Origin: Bacillus sp. JCM 19058 | GTDB lineage: Bacteria; Bacillota; Bacilli; Bacillales_H; Bacillaceae_D | Length of the DNA stretch: 18,453 nucleotides | NCBI GenBank assembly: GCA_001310555.1 | Contig: BAXO01000102.1 | Span: 1 to 18,453 of the forward strand | Reading direction: 5' to 3' | Shown here: positions 8,892 through 15,771 of the stretch, in pieces | Layout: every line of letters starts with the position of its first letter | Numbering within the stretch: position 1 is the stretch's first letter | The notes under the pieces: model-generated | Databases searched by the model: none | The model's input: the letters and a program-made list of their open reading frames with translations, nothing else | Told to the model about the DNA's origin: nothing | Program-made: the position numbers and the translations under genes

Positions 8892-8943
8892 ATCCCTCTT
8901 TCACTATCATCCTCATTATAAATGATAAAGGTAGAAGAGGGAT
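8892..8943 (-). promoter_or_regulatory. Nested inverted repeat covering the ribosome binding site of the response regulator gene
   Basis: An outer 9-bp perfect inverted repeat (ATCCCTCTT at 8892-8900, AAGAGGGAT at 8935-8943) encloses an inner 6-bp one (TATCAT at 8905-8910, ATGATA at 8922-8927). Read on the minus strand, the proximal outer arm is AAGAGGGAT, which contains the Shine-Dalgarno sequence of the regulator gene. A TATAAT -10 candidate (8915-8920, minus) sits in the central loop; a -35 is not obvious (TTATCC at 8940-8945 with a 19-base spacer). If transcription starts upstream, the RNA could hide the ribosome binding site. If it starts at the -10, the repeats look like a regulator operator. 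Confidence 0.6.
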
Positions 8944-9094
8944 AAAATTTTATAGTTTCTTAAGATTTTGATGTACATGGCCGTAAGATAACATAAAACT
9001 TGCATCAGGAACACTGTATACCTGCTCTTTTAACGCCCAAACGGACGAGGTTGGCAGTTAAAATAAACATTAGATTAGCAATTAGAAGGCTGAA

Positions 9095-9904
9095 TTAAAC
9101 TTGGCAGCCGGAGCAGTAAAACATTTTTCGTGAGGAGAGCTCATCCTGTTGAATGGCTGAGCCGCACCGACTGCAGTGGTTACCGGTGCGGTCGTACACA
9201 TTGCAGCTCGAACGAAAGGAGCCTGTCAGCCGATCCCCTTTGTACACAGGTTCCTGCATGTAACCTCCGCAGGATATTGCTTTTGCTAATACGGCTTTCA
9301 TGCTGTTAAAAAGCCTTTCCTTTTCGGGAGTAGTAAGGTCAGTTACTTTTCGAAAAGGTAAAACCTGAGCGGAAAAACAAATTTCATCAGCATAACAATT
9401 CCCAATACCGGCAATCATCTGCTGATTGATGAGACAGGCTTTTAGCTTTCCGCGCCTTTGCTTCAATCGTTTTAGGAAGACAGTCAATGTAAAGTCAGGG
9501 TCGAGCGGTTCGGGACCGAGCTTAGCCAATGCCTGCTTCAAGCCGTCCAGTGAATGAAGGTGAAGGAAACCAAGGCGAAGCCCGACAAAATAAAGGTGCT
9601 CATTCTGGAATGAGAGGATGATTTGCTTCGAGCGCTTCGGCTGTTCTGCCTCTGTGCCATAAAACATGAAGCCGCCGAGCATAAGATGGAGCAGTAGCGA
9701 ATGTCCACTCGTTAAATGGAAAAGCAAATACTTGCCTCGCCTTGTAATGGATTGAATCGATTGCCCTGAAACCTGTTCGGTAAACACGGTTTTTTGAACA
9801 TTAATCGATTTGATTCTGTTAATTTCAACCTTCGTTATTGGCTCATGAATGAGCCGTTCTGAAAGCAAACGACGATAATTTTCCATTTCCGGTAATTCAG
9901 GCAT
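9095..9904 (-). CDS. Fpg/Nei-family DNA glycosylase (formamidopyrimidine-DNA glycosylase-like)
   Basis: This is a base-excision repair enzyme expected to remove oxidised bases and cut the abasic site. It has 269 residues and is intact. The N-terminal MPELPEMEN gives catalytic Pro2 and Glu3 with Glu6, and Lys58 lies in RRGKYLLFHL. The helix-two-turn-helix region contains the conserved GIGNCYADE. The C-terminus has a zinc finger with CSRC and CSGC spaced by 16 residues, ending in Gln-Val. The start follows a strong AGGAGGAGG. Several positions differ from typical bacterial MutM (HLMLGGFM, RLGF), and canonical mutM in Bacillus sits next to polA, so this is probably a divergent second paralogue. 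It is transcribed in the same direction as the two-component operon downstream but is separated by about 208 bases with no clear terminator. Confidence 0.9.
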   Translation of the reverse strand: MPELPEMENYRRLLSERLIHEPITKVEINRIKSINVQKTVFTEQVSGQSIQSITRRGKYLLFHLTSGHSLLLHLMLGGFMFYGTEAEQPKRSKQIILSFQNEHLYFVGLRLGFLHLHSLDGLKQALAKLGPEPLDPDFTLTVFLKRLKQRRGKLKACLINQQMIAGIGNCYADEICFSAQVLPFRKVTDLTTPEKERLFNSMKAVLAKAISCGGYMQEPVYKGDRLTGSFRSSCNVYDRTGNHCSRCGSAIQQDELSSRKMFYCSGCQV

Positions 9905-9964
9905 TTTGTATCCTCCTCCTGTCTTTCTTTTCTATCTTTTTCGCATACGATTTATTTCATACAG

Positions 9965-10135
9965 AACGAAAGCGGAGAGCGCCTCTACATAAACGGACAA
10001 ACTGGACGACATCGGCAGAGGTGAAGGAAGCGCAAGGGCGAAAGGAGCAGATGTTGCTTACCGGAAAGCGACGACGCTTGCTCGTTGCCGGGTGTCCTGT
10101 GCTAAACGGGGGCGGGATGCTTGAAGGACACGATA
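9965..10135. repeat. GC-rich intergenic element, probable dispersed repeat
   Basis: About 170 bases, clearly richer in G and C than the flanking AT-rich spacer, beginning GAACGAAAGCGGAGAGCGCC. It contains several small inverted repeats: GTGTCCT (10092-10098) with AGGACAC (10125-10131), and AAGCG-ACGA-CGCTT near 10065-10080. No frame in it resembles a protein. From memory, similar blocks opening with AAGCGGAG...GCGCC recur between genes in Bacillaceae genomes, but I cannot confirm copy number from one window. Confidence 0.45.
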
Positions 10136-10154
10136 CTTATTTTCTTATCTTTTG

Positions 10155-10194
10155 AAAAAAGGCGCTGCGGAATGCCGATCCGCAACACCTTTTT
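10155..10194 (-). terminator. Terminator after the aldo/keto reductase gene
   Basis: A-rich and T-rich arms (AAAAAGG from 10156, CCTTTTT to 10194) flank a stem TGCGGA (10166-10171) / TCCGCA (10179-10184) with a 7-base loop and two mismatches. Read on the minus strand it begins 11 bases after the reductase stop and ends in a run of T. Its symmetry would also allow termination from the other side. Confidence 0.8.
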
Positions 10195-10204
10195 AAGTAA
10201 TTGT

Positions 10205-11119
10205 TTAACGATGCTGTTCATAACTAAATGGTTTTGAAATCTCTTTCAGGCGTGAAAGCTCGGCTGTGCTCAGCTCGGGTTGTCGAACGGCCTGTATGTT
10301 TTCGTCAAGCTGCTTGACAGTGCTGGCACCAGCAATAACCGAAGCGACAACCGGGTGGGCAAGACAGTAGTTCAAGGCTAACTCGTTCATCTTGCGTTCA
10401 CTGTTCTCAGACATGGCGCTCTTCATTTGCCCAATTTCCGCGAAGGAGTAGGCGAGGTAGCCGTTGCTCTTTATTGCCGACGGAGCCTGCTCCAGTGGGC
10501 GCTCAGTCAGAAGGCCCTTGGCTACAGGGCCGCGGGCAAGAACACTAATCCGCTGTTCAGCAAGCCATTCAAACCATTCCTCTGGACGGCGATCAAGCAA
10601 GCTGTATTGCATCATGACACTGATGATGGATGAGCGCTTGACGTATTCCCGAATGACATTTGGGCGGATCGAAGAAATACCGTAATACCGAATGATGCCC
10701 TCCTGTTTTAACTCCTCGAATGCCTCGATCGTTTCGTCGATATGATCCTCAATCGTTCCACCGTGGAGTTGATACAAATCGATGTAATCGGTTTGCAGGC
10801 GGCTCAGGCTATCTTTTACCGCCTGCTTAATATGTGCCTTTGAAGGGTCCCATGACCAGCCTACTTCGTCTCGCGTAAAGCGGTTGCCGACTTTTGTTGC
10901 TAGAATAATGTTCTTTCGCTTGTCCTTGAGCGCTTTTCCGACCAACTCTTCATTGAGTCCTCGATTGTATAAATCCGCAGTATCAAAATAATTAATTCCG
11001 TATTCAATCGCTTCATCAATTAGCTTGCGTGCGGCTTGTTCATCGGTACCGAGCGACATACAGCCAAGTCCGATGATGCTGGCTTCCAGCTCGGAGTCGC
11101 CAATTCTTCGTCTCTCCAT
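10205..11119 (-). CDS. Aldo/keto reductase (NADPH-dependent oxidoreductase)
   Basis: This is a soluble (beta/alpha)8-barrel oxidoreductase of 304 residues, expected to reduce aldehydes or ketones with NADPH. The catalytic tetrad is visible: Asp46 in NYFDTADLY, Tyr51, Lys76 in LATKVG and His119 in YQLHGG. The cofactor-binding region near the C-terminus includes SVIAGASTVKQLDEN. I place the start at 11117-11119 because AAAAAGGAGA lies just upstream and the protein then begins MERRRIGDSELEAS, as family members do; the open frame continues upstream only because it overlaps mobA. It begins about 40 bases after the mobA stop, so the two probably share a transcript, and a terminator follows. The overall look is that of the YqkF-like group of Bacillus; the substrate is not predictable. 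Confidence 0.9.
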   Translation of the reverse strand: MERRRIGDSELEASIIGLGCMSLGTDEQAARKLIDEAIEYGINYFDTADLYNRGLNEELVGKALKDKRKNIILATKVGNRFTRDEVGWSWDPSKAHIKQAVKDSLSRLQTDYIDLYQLHGGTIEDHIDETIEAFEELKQEGIIRYYGISSIRPNVIREYVKRSSIISVMMQYSLLDRRPEEWFEWLAEQRISVLARGPVAKGLLTERPLEQAPSAIKSNGYLAYSFAEIGQMKSAMSENSERKMNELALNYCLAHPVVASVIAGASTVKQLDENIQAVRQPELSTAELSRLKEISKPFSYEQHR

Positions 11120-11159
11120 CTTGCACATCTCCTTTTTATAAATCGTAGTCTTCAATCGG

Positions 11160-11770
11160 TTACTGATAGGGTGAATGTTTGTTCTCTTTCCAGCGTAGGT
11201 ACTCTGAATAGTCATTGACGTTAACAAACCATTGTGGATTTTTCTCAAAAAGGCTGTCTTCGACGAATCGAGTAGGAGCTTCAGAAAACAAGGCACCGAC
11301 CTTATACACTTGTTTTTCCAGCAAGGATTCAATTTCGGCTAAGCAGGAGGAATGATATAGCCCAATCAAAGGCTGCCTTTTTTTGCTGAACTAAAGGGAT
11401 AATTGCTTTTGCCTGAGAATCCTTTGCTGCAAGAAGACGTTCATAAATCTCTCCTTGCACGTTTGGGGTATCACAGGGGACGGTCAAATACCATTCGGCT
11501 TGCCCCGTTTTCATCGCTGTTCTTAAGCCGGCAAGCGGACCGCAGCCTGAAACGGAGCCATGTCTTCGAGTATTGGCAAACTTAGCTTCGTTTGAATCGC
11601 GCCGTTAATTCCGGATGACTGACGATCAGACTTTGAGCGGCGACTGCCTGCAAGGCTTCTAAGCTGTATGCAAACATCGGCTTTCCATTAATTGGCGCAA
11701 AGGCTTTTGCGGCTCCGAAGCGTCGTGACATTCCACCGGCTAACAGAACGCCAATTTTATTGTCGGTCAC
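11160..11770 (-). CDS. mobA: Molybdenum cofactor guanylyltransferase MobA, three frame breaks
   Basis: This enzyme would attach GMP to molybdopterin cofactor to make the guanine dinucleotide form used by many molybdoenzymes. The N-terminus has the nucleotide-binding signature LLAGGMSRRFGAAKAF with NGKPMFAYSLEAL. The middle has GPLAGLRTAMKTGQAEWYLT followed by VPCDTPN, which includes the metal-binding Asp, and then QPLIGLYHSSCLAEIE. Translation starts at GTG 11768-11770 behind GAAGGAGGG. Breaks are near 11597-11602 and 11541-11543 (each missing a base) and in the T run 11378-11384 (one extra). Corrected length is 203 residues, normal for MobA. No other molybdopterin genes are in the window. 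It heads a two-gene unit with the aldo/keto reductase and is divergent from spoIVFA. Confidence 0.87.
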
Positions 11771-11802
11771 GGCAATTTCCCTCCTTCATCTCTTTCATTA
11801 TG

Positions 11803-11838
11803 GCATAACAAAAACGGACAAGTCATATAGTTTACAAA
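11803..11838 (+). promoter_or_regulatory. Candidate sigma-E promoter of spoIVFA-spoIVFB
   Basis: GCATAAC (11803-11809), 14 bases, then CATATAGT (11824-11831) resembles the sporulation sigma-E pattern (GCATATT, about 14, CATACAAT). In B. subtilis the spoIVF operon is transcribed by sigma-E in the mother cell, which makes this placement plausible. The match is 5 of 7 and 6 of 8, so it is a candidate only. Confidence 0.4.
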
Positions 11839-11867
11839 GGAATCGGAAAAAAAGGGTGTGAGCATCA

Positions 11868-12652
11868 ATGTCCAATCGATTAAATCATGTCAGAAAGAAC
11901 TTGGAAGCGAGAAGAAAAAACCTTAATTATCGTATAAAGCAAAAAGAACGATCTGCCCCGGCCGCCTTCAATCGCCAAAAATATTCAAAGGGAGAAGCCG
12001 GTGCTTCCACTCATTCGAACATCCGAGGCGGGAAGCCAGTTCTTGAAGACAAAGGTTTTTTTCTGCTTCGAATCATGATCGCTGTTATTTTATTTTTATG
12101 CGTAGGGATATTATTTAAAAATGGAAGTACCCAGCTCGAACCTGTCCGCCAATTTGTCAGCAATGCTATAGCGAAGAGTTTCAGTTTGCGGCAATTGCCA
12201 ATTGGTATGAAAAGCAATTCGGACAGCCCCTTGCACTATTACCGAAAAATTCTGATGTCGCTTACCAGCCGGAGGACGAGGAAGATTCACCCGTTTATGC
12301 AGCTCCAGCATCGGGAACGATCCGTGAAGACTTTTCTGAAAATGGGCGCGGAATTTTAGTCGAAACAGACATAGACGCTGAGATCGAAGCAGCGAAAGGA
12401 GGAATCGTCATTGCTGTAGGCGAGGGTGAGGAAGGGGTTGGCAAGCACGTTATAGTACAGCATTATGACGAGACTGAATCAACGTACGGGATGTTAAATG
12501 ACATTTATGTTAATATTTACGATCATATTCAAGCTGGAAGAGTCATCGGAACAGCTTCTGAAAATGAACAGGGGGAAACGGGGATCTACTATTTTGCCTT
12601 GAAAAAGGGAGACTCGTATATTAATCCAAGCGATGTGATTTCATTTGAATAA
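11868..12652 (+). CDS. spoIVFA: Stage IV sporulation protein FA (inhibitor of SpoIVFB), one frame break
   Basis: This protein holds and stabilises the SpoIVFB protease in the outer forespore membrane with BofA and keeps it inactive until the SpoIVB signal cleaves it. The N-terminal about 60 residues are basic and cytoplasmic. One membrane helix follows (FFLLRIMIAVILFLCVGILF, about 64-83). The C-terminal LytM-like domain contains APASGTIREDFSENG, then YYFALKKGDSYINPSDVISFE as in the B. subtilis protein. The frame breaks near 12171-12175 (one base missing): downstream, the alternate frame reads EFQFAAIANWYEKQFGQPLA straight to the TAA at 12650-12652. Corrected length is 261 residues (264 in B. 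subtilis). The start is ATG 11868 behind a weak GGGTGTGAG. It overlaps the spoIVFB start. Unlike B. subtilis, minCD is not upstream; mobA lies divergent instead. Confidence 0.9.
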
Positions 12653-13500
12653 TCTTTGGCGGTTAGCACGAACAATTAAAATTAATCCGTTGTTTTGGCT
12701 CGTGCTCGGAATCGGCGTCGTGACCGGATATTTCCGGGAAGTATTGATGGTCTTCTTGATCGTTTTTATCCACGAATTAGGTCATGCGGGAGCAGCCCAT
12801 TATTTTAAATGGCGGATTCATAAAGTGGAACTCCTCCCTTTTGGCGGCGTTGCCGAAGTCGAAGATAGTGGCAATAAGCATTCAGGAGGAGCTTCTCGTT
12901 ATTATTGCTGGTCCGTTTCAGCATTTTTGGATGATCGGCCTTTCCTATTTATGTGTCGGTCTGCCGTTTTGGTCAGCGTTTGACCATCAGGCATTCGTCT
13001 GGCATAATCTCACTATTTTATTGTTTAATCTTTTGCCTATTTCTCCACTAGATGGGGGCCGGCTGCTTCAGCTATGGTGCGCTTATTATTTGCCATTCCA
13101 AAAGGCCATTCGGGTGAGCTGGACGCTATCTGTGATTATCCTAATTTTGTTTGCGGGCTTCAGCCTTTTCTTCCTTCCCTTCCACTTGAATTTGTGGGTC
13201 GTACTCGGATTTTTAATGGTGGCAAACTATTTTGAGTGGCGACAGCGGCATTATCGCTTTGTGCGGTTTTTGATGACGCGGCAAGCGGAAGCGCAAAGAG
13301 GAGAACTTGAGCGAACATCGCTGCGAGTGCAGGAAAAAATGCTAGTCCGTGATGCTGTTAAGCTCTTTAAACGTGGCCGTATTCACCGCCTAATTGTCGG
13401 ACATGCGCACGGAGGCTATTCGTTTATAGACGAAAAAATTTTGCTGCGAGCTTTGTTTCATGAAAATAAGCTTCAATCTCCGCTTAATGAATTGACGTAA
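12645..13500 (+). CDS. spoIVFB: Stage IV sporulation protein FB (intramembrane metalloprotease for pro-sigma-K), one frame break
   Basis: This is a zinc protease of the S2P/M50 family that cleaves pro-sigma-K within the membrane during late sporulation. The HELGH motif lies at residues 43-47 (His43, Glu44, His47) and the third zinc ligand Asp is in LLPISPLDGG. Other family landmarks are WRIHKVELLPFGG, IIAGPFQHFW and the basic EWRQRHYRFVRF linker before a C-terminal CBS-like domain that senses ATP. Translation starts at TTG 12645, eight bases before the spoIVFA stop ends, so the two are coupled. The frame breaks near 12885-12890 (one extra base). Corrected length is 284 residues (288 in B. subtilis). 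It acts in the mother-cell membrane surrounding the forespore. Confidence 0.93.
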
Positions 13501-13559
13501 AGCAAACGGATGAAAAATAAGGTAAAATAGGATTAAGATTAATAAAAGGGGCGGCAATT

Positions 13560-15061
13560 GTGAAGCAAATTTATTTTAATATGGCGACGCGGGAAAGACG
13601 GGCGGCGATCGTTGAGCGAGATCGCGTTGTTGAAATAATGATTGAACGACCAATCGGAGAGCGGATTGTGGATAACGTCTACTTGGGTAAAGTCGTCAAC
13701 GTATTACCTGGTATGCAAGCAGCATTCGTTGATATCGGTCGGGAAAAAAAATGGCTTCATCTATCGGGATGAGCTTTTGTCTTATCATCTTGATACTTTA
13801 GGAGAAAAAGGGAAGAAGGACCGTAATATATCGGAATTTGTTACGCAAGGGGAAATATTGCTTGTCCAAGTGACGAAGGAAGGATTTGGCTCCAAAGGAC
13901 CTCGATTAACCGGAATTGTCTCTTTCCCCGGCAAGTATGTCGTTTACATGCCTGAAGGCGGCTATGTCGGAGTCTCGCAAAGCTTTTCCTCAGAAGAAGA
14001 ACGAGAACAGTGGCGAAGCTTTGCCGAGCATCTGCTCGATGAAAAGGAAGGCTGATTATCCGGACAAGCTGTGAAGGCCAACGAACGGATACGGCCTTGC
14101 AGGAGCTAGCTTTTTTTACGAAGCTATTGGCGCAGGATTGCCAAGAAGCGCAACGAAAGGAAAGCTCCCGTTCTAATTCATCAAGGTAGTGGCTTGCTCG
14201 AGCAGGTGATACGCGATTTTTCATCAATGGAAGTATCTGCGATCGTTATCGATCATGTAGAAGAGTATCAATACTTGAAAAAACTTCTTCAGCCTTATCC
14301 GGCATTACATTCCGCTTTGAAATTATATCGCGGACAGGAAAATATTTTCTCAGCCTTTCGTATCGAAAAAGAGCTTGAAAAAGCGTTACGTCCTACAGTC
14401 TGGCTAAAGAATGGCGCTTATTTAGTGATCGAACAGACAGAAGCTTTAACTGTAATTGACGTTAATACGGGTAAGTTTACTGGTAAAGCGAATCTTCAGG
14501 AGACTGTCCGCAAAACAAACTTGGAGGCTGCAAAAGAAATTGCGTATCAGCTGCGGCAAAGAGATATTTCAGGCATGATTCTGATCGATTTTATCGATAT
14601 GAAGCGAGAAGAAGACAGGGAGCAAGTAATGACGGTTTTTGGAAAGGCATTGAAGCATGATCGGACCAAAACGAAGCTTCACGGTTTCACTGCGCTTGGA
14701 CTTGTGGAAATGACAAGAAAAAAAGGTGCGTCAAAACCTTGGGGCAAGCCTGCAAAAGCCTTGCCCGACGTGCCAAGGGAACGGGGAGGTCCTGTCTGAT
14801 GAGGCGCAGGCCTTTAAAATTGAGCGTGCCTTATGGGAGCATAAAGGTATGGAACAGGAGGCACTTGTTTTAGAAATTCCGGCCCATTTAACGGAAGTTC
14901 TTTGCGGAAGCAAAGGAGAACACCTGAAGGGAATGGAGGAAGCAGTAGGCTACCGTATTTTTATTTATGCAAATCGGAACATGAACGAAGAAGCATTTGC
15001 CATTCGTTTCTTAGGCACTAGAGAAGAAGCAGGAAAACGGTTAGAGCGACTAAAAAAATAA
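13560..15061 (+). CDS. rng: Ribonuclease G (RNase E/G family), four frame breaks
   Basis: This is an endoribonuclease of the RNase E/G family that cuts single-stranded AU-rich RNA and matures rRNA 5' ends. Order: S1-type RNA-binding domain (IVDNVYLGKVVNVLPGMQAA, VDIGREKNGFIYRDELL); linker and 5' sensor region (GFGSKGPRLT); catalytic DNase-I-like part with the metal Asp residues in VIDVNTGKFTG and LIDFIDMKRE; and the zinc-link CPTCQGNG. Translation starts at GTG 13560 behind AAAGGGG. Breaks are in the A run 13744-13751 (extra), near 14050-14055 (missing), near 14155-14162 (extra) and in the A run near 14710-14716 (extra). Corrected length is about 499 residues, usual for the family. B. subtilis lacks this enzyme, but other Bacillaceae carry it between spoIVFB and rplU. 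It begins about 60 bases after spoIVFB. Confidence 0.92.
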
Positions 15062-15065
15062 TTAA

Positions 15066-15117
15066 TTATAACAGTTATCTATTGATAATTATTATAATTA
15101 ATGGTATGCTTCTATTT
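15066..15117 (+). promoter_or_regulatory. dps promoter with tandem PerR/Fur-like boxes
   Basis: A sigma-A promoter is visible: TTGATA (15082-15087), 17 bases, TATGCT (15105-15110). TGATAATTATTATAA (15083-15097) overlaps the -35. It matches the PerR box TTATAATNATTATAA at every defined position but one, and the Fur box TGATAATNATTATCA likewise but one. A weaker second copy, TTATAACAGTTATCT (15066-15080), lies 17 bases upstream. A 10-bp inverted repeat (ATTAATTATA at 15061-15070, TATAATTAAT at 15093-15102) also spans the site. Peroxide- or iron-responsive repression of dps is the natural reading. Confidence 0.75.
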
Positions 15118-15142
15118 ATAGAAATAAAAAGGAGACGATACC

Positions 15143-15583
15143 ATGAAGAGAGAACTTATCAAACAATTAAATCGGGAGCTCGCCAACCGAAGCCTGCTTT
15201 ACACAAAGCTCCACAATTATCACTGGAATATTAAAGGAGAGCACTTTTTTACGTTGCATACAAAATTTGAAGAACTCTATACAGAAGCTGCCGAGACGAT
15301 CGATACGATTGCAGAGCGGATTTTGGCGATAGAAGGAGAACCTGTGGCAACGCTTCGTGAGCAGTTAAACCTCGCTACTGTTCAGGAAGCGAGTGGAGGC
15401 GAGGATGCGCAGCAGATGGTTACTATAATCGCGAATGATTTTGATACGCTGAATACGGAAGCGGATAAGGTGATTAAGCTAGCAGAAGAAGCGGAAGATG
15501 CTGTAACTGCCGATCTGTTTACTCAATATAAGGAAGGGCTGCAGAAGCATATTTGGATGTTAAATGCGTTTTTAGGAAAATGA
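15143..15583 (+). CDS. dps: Dps family ferritin-like DNA-protecting protein (MrgA-like)
   Basis: This protein forms a dodecameric shell that oxidises and stores iron using peroxide and can coat DNA during oxidative stress. It has 146 residues and is intact. The ferroxidase residues shared between subunits are visible: His27 in NYHWNIKG, His39 in TLHTKF, and Asp54 with Glu58 in TIDTIAERI. ATG 15143 follows AAAAGGAG. It is a single gene with its own promoter carrying PerR/Fur-like boxes and is followed by several hairpins, so it is probably transcribed alone. In B. subtilis the homologue mrgA is repressed by PerR. Its location between rng and rplU is unusual and suggests an insertion into that block. 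Confidence 0.95.
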   Translation: MKRELIKQLNRELANRSLLYTKLHNYHWNIKGEHFFTLHTKFEELYTEAAETIDTIAERILAIEGEPVATLREQLNLATVQEASGGEDAQQMVTIIANDFDTLNTEADKVIKLAEEAEDAVTADLFTQYKEGLQKHIWMLNAFLGK

Positions 15584-15586
15584 ATT

Positions 15587-15637
15587 CGCTAACTAGCGGG
15601 GAAGAACTGAAAATTGTGTACTCCGCCTTTAGCGGAG
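15587..15637 (+). other. Alternative hairpins downstream of dps
   Basis: CGCT-AACT-AGCG (15587-15598) is followed by CTCCGC (15621-15626) pairing with GCGGAG (15632-15637). The CTCCGC segment can instead pair with GCGGGG at 15596-15601 (one G-T pair), so two mutually exclusive folds exist. No T tract follows directly. The role is unknown: either part of dps transcript processing or a leader for the MATE gene. Confidence 0.4.
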
Positions 15638-15664
15638 GTAGAGATTAACAAATTCTAAAGTAAG

Positions 15665-15721
15665 ATTAGTCTTATAAAGACTGATTTCGAACGAGGGACT
15701 TACTGGTGAGTCTCTCGTTTG
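15665..15721 (+). terminator. Double hairpin, probable dps terminator or MATE leader
   Basis: ATTAGTCTT (15665-15673) / AAGACTGAT (15677-15685) forms a short-loop stem. A second, stronger stem is AACGAGGGACT (15690-15700) / AGTCTCTCGTT (15709-15719) with one G-T pair and an 8-base loop, extended by two pairs. Only three T follow, so termination efficiency is uncertain. Confidence 0.5.
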
Positions 15722-15771
15722 TGATGTAAAATAGAATGATTCAACAATGAGTCGAATACAGGAGAAGGCAA

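Noticed and set aside
11120..11332. Longer start for the aldo/keto reductase, 71 residues upstream
   Set aside because: Overlaps mobA, has no family similarity, and a good ribosome binding site precedes the internal ATG.
13492..13528. Separate promoter for rng (TTGACG ... TAAAAT)
   Set aside because: The spacer is 25 bases, too long for a sigma-A promoter; rng may simply be read from upstream.
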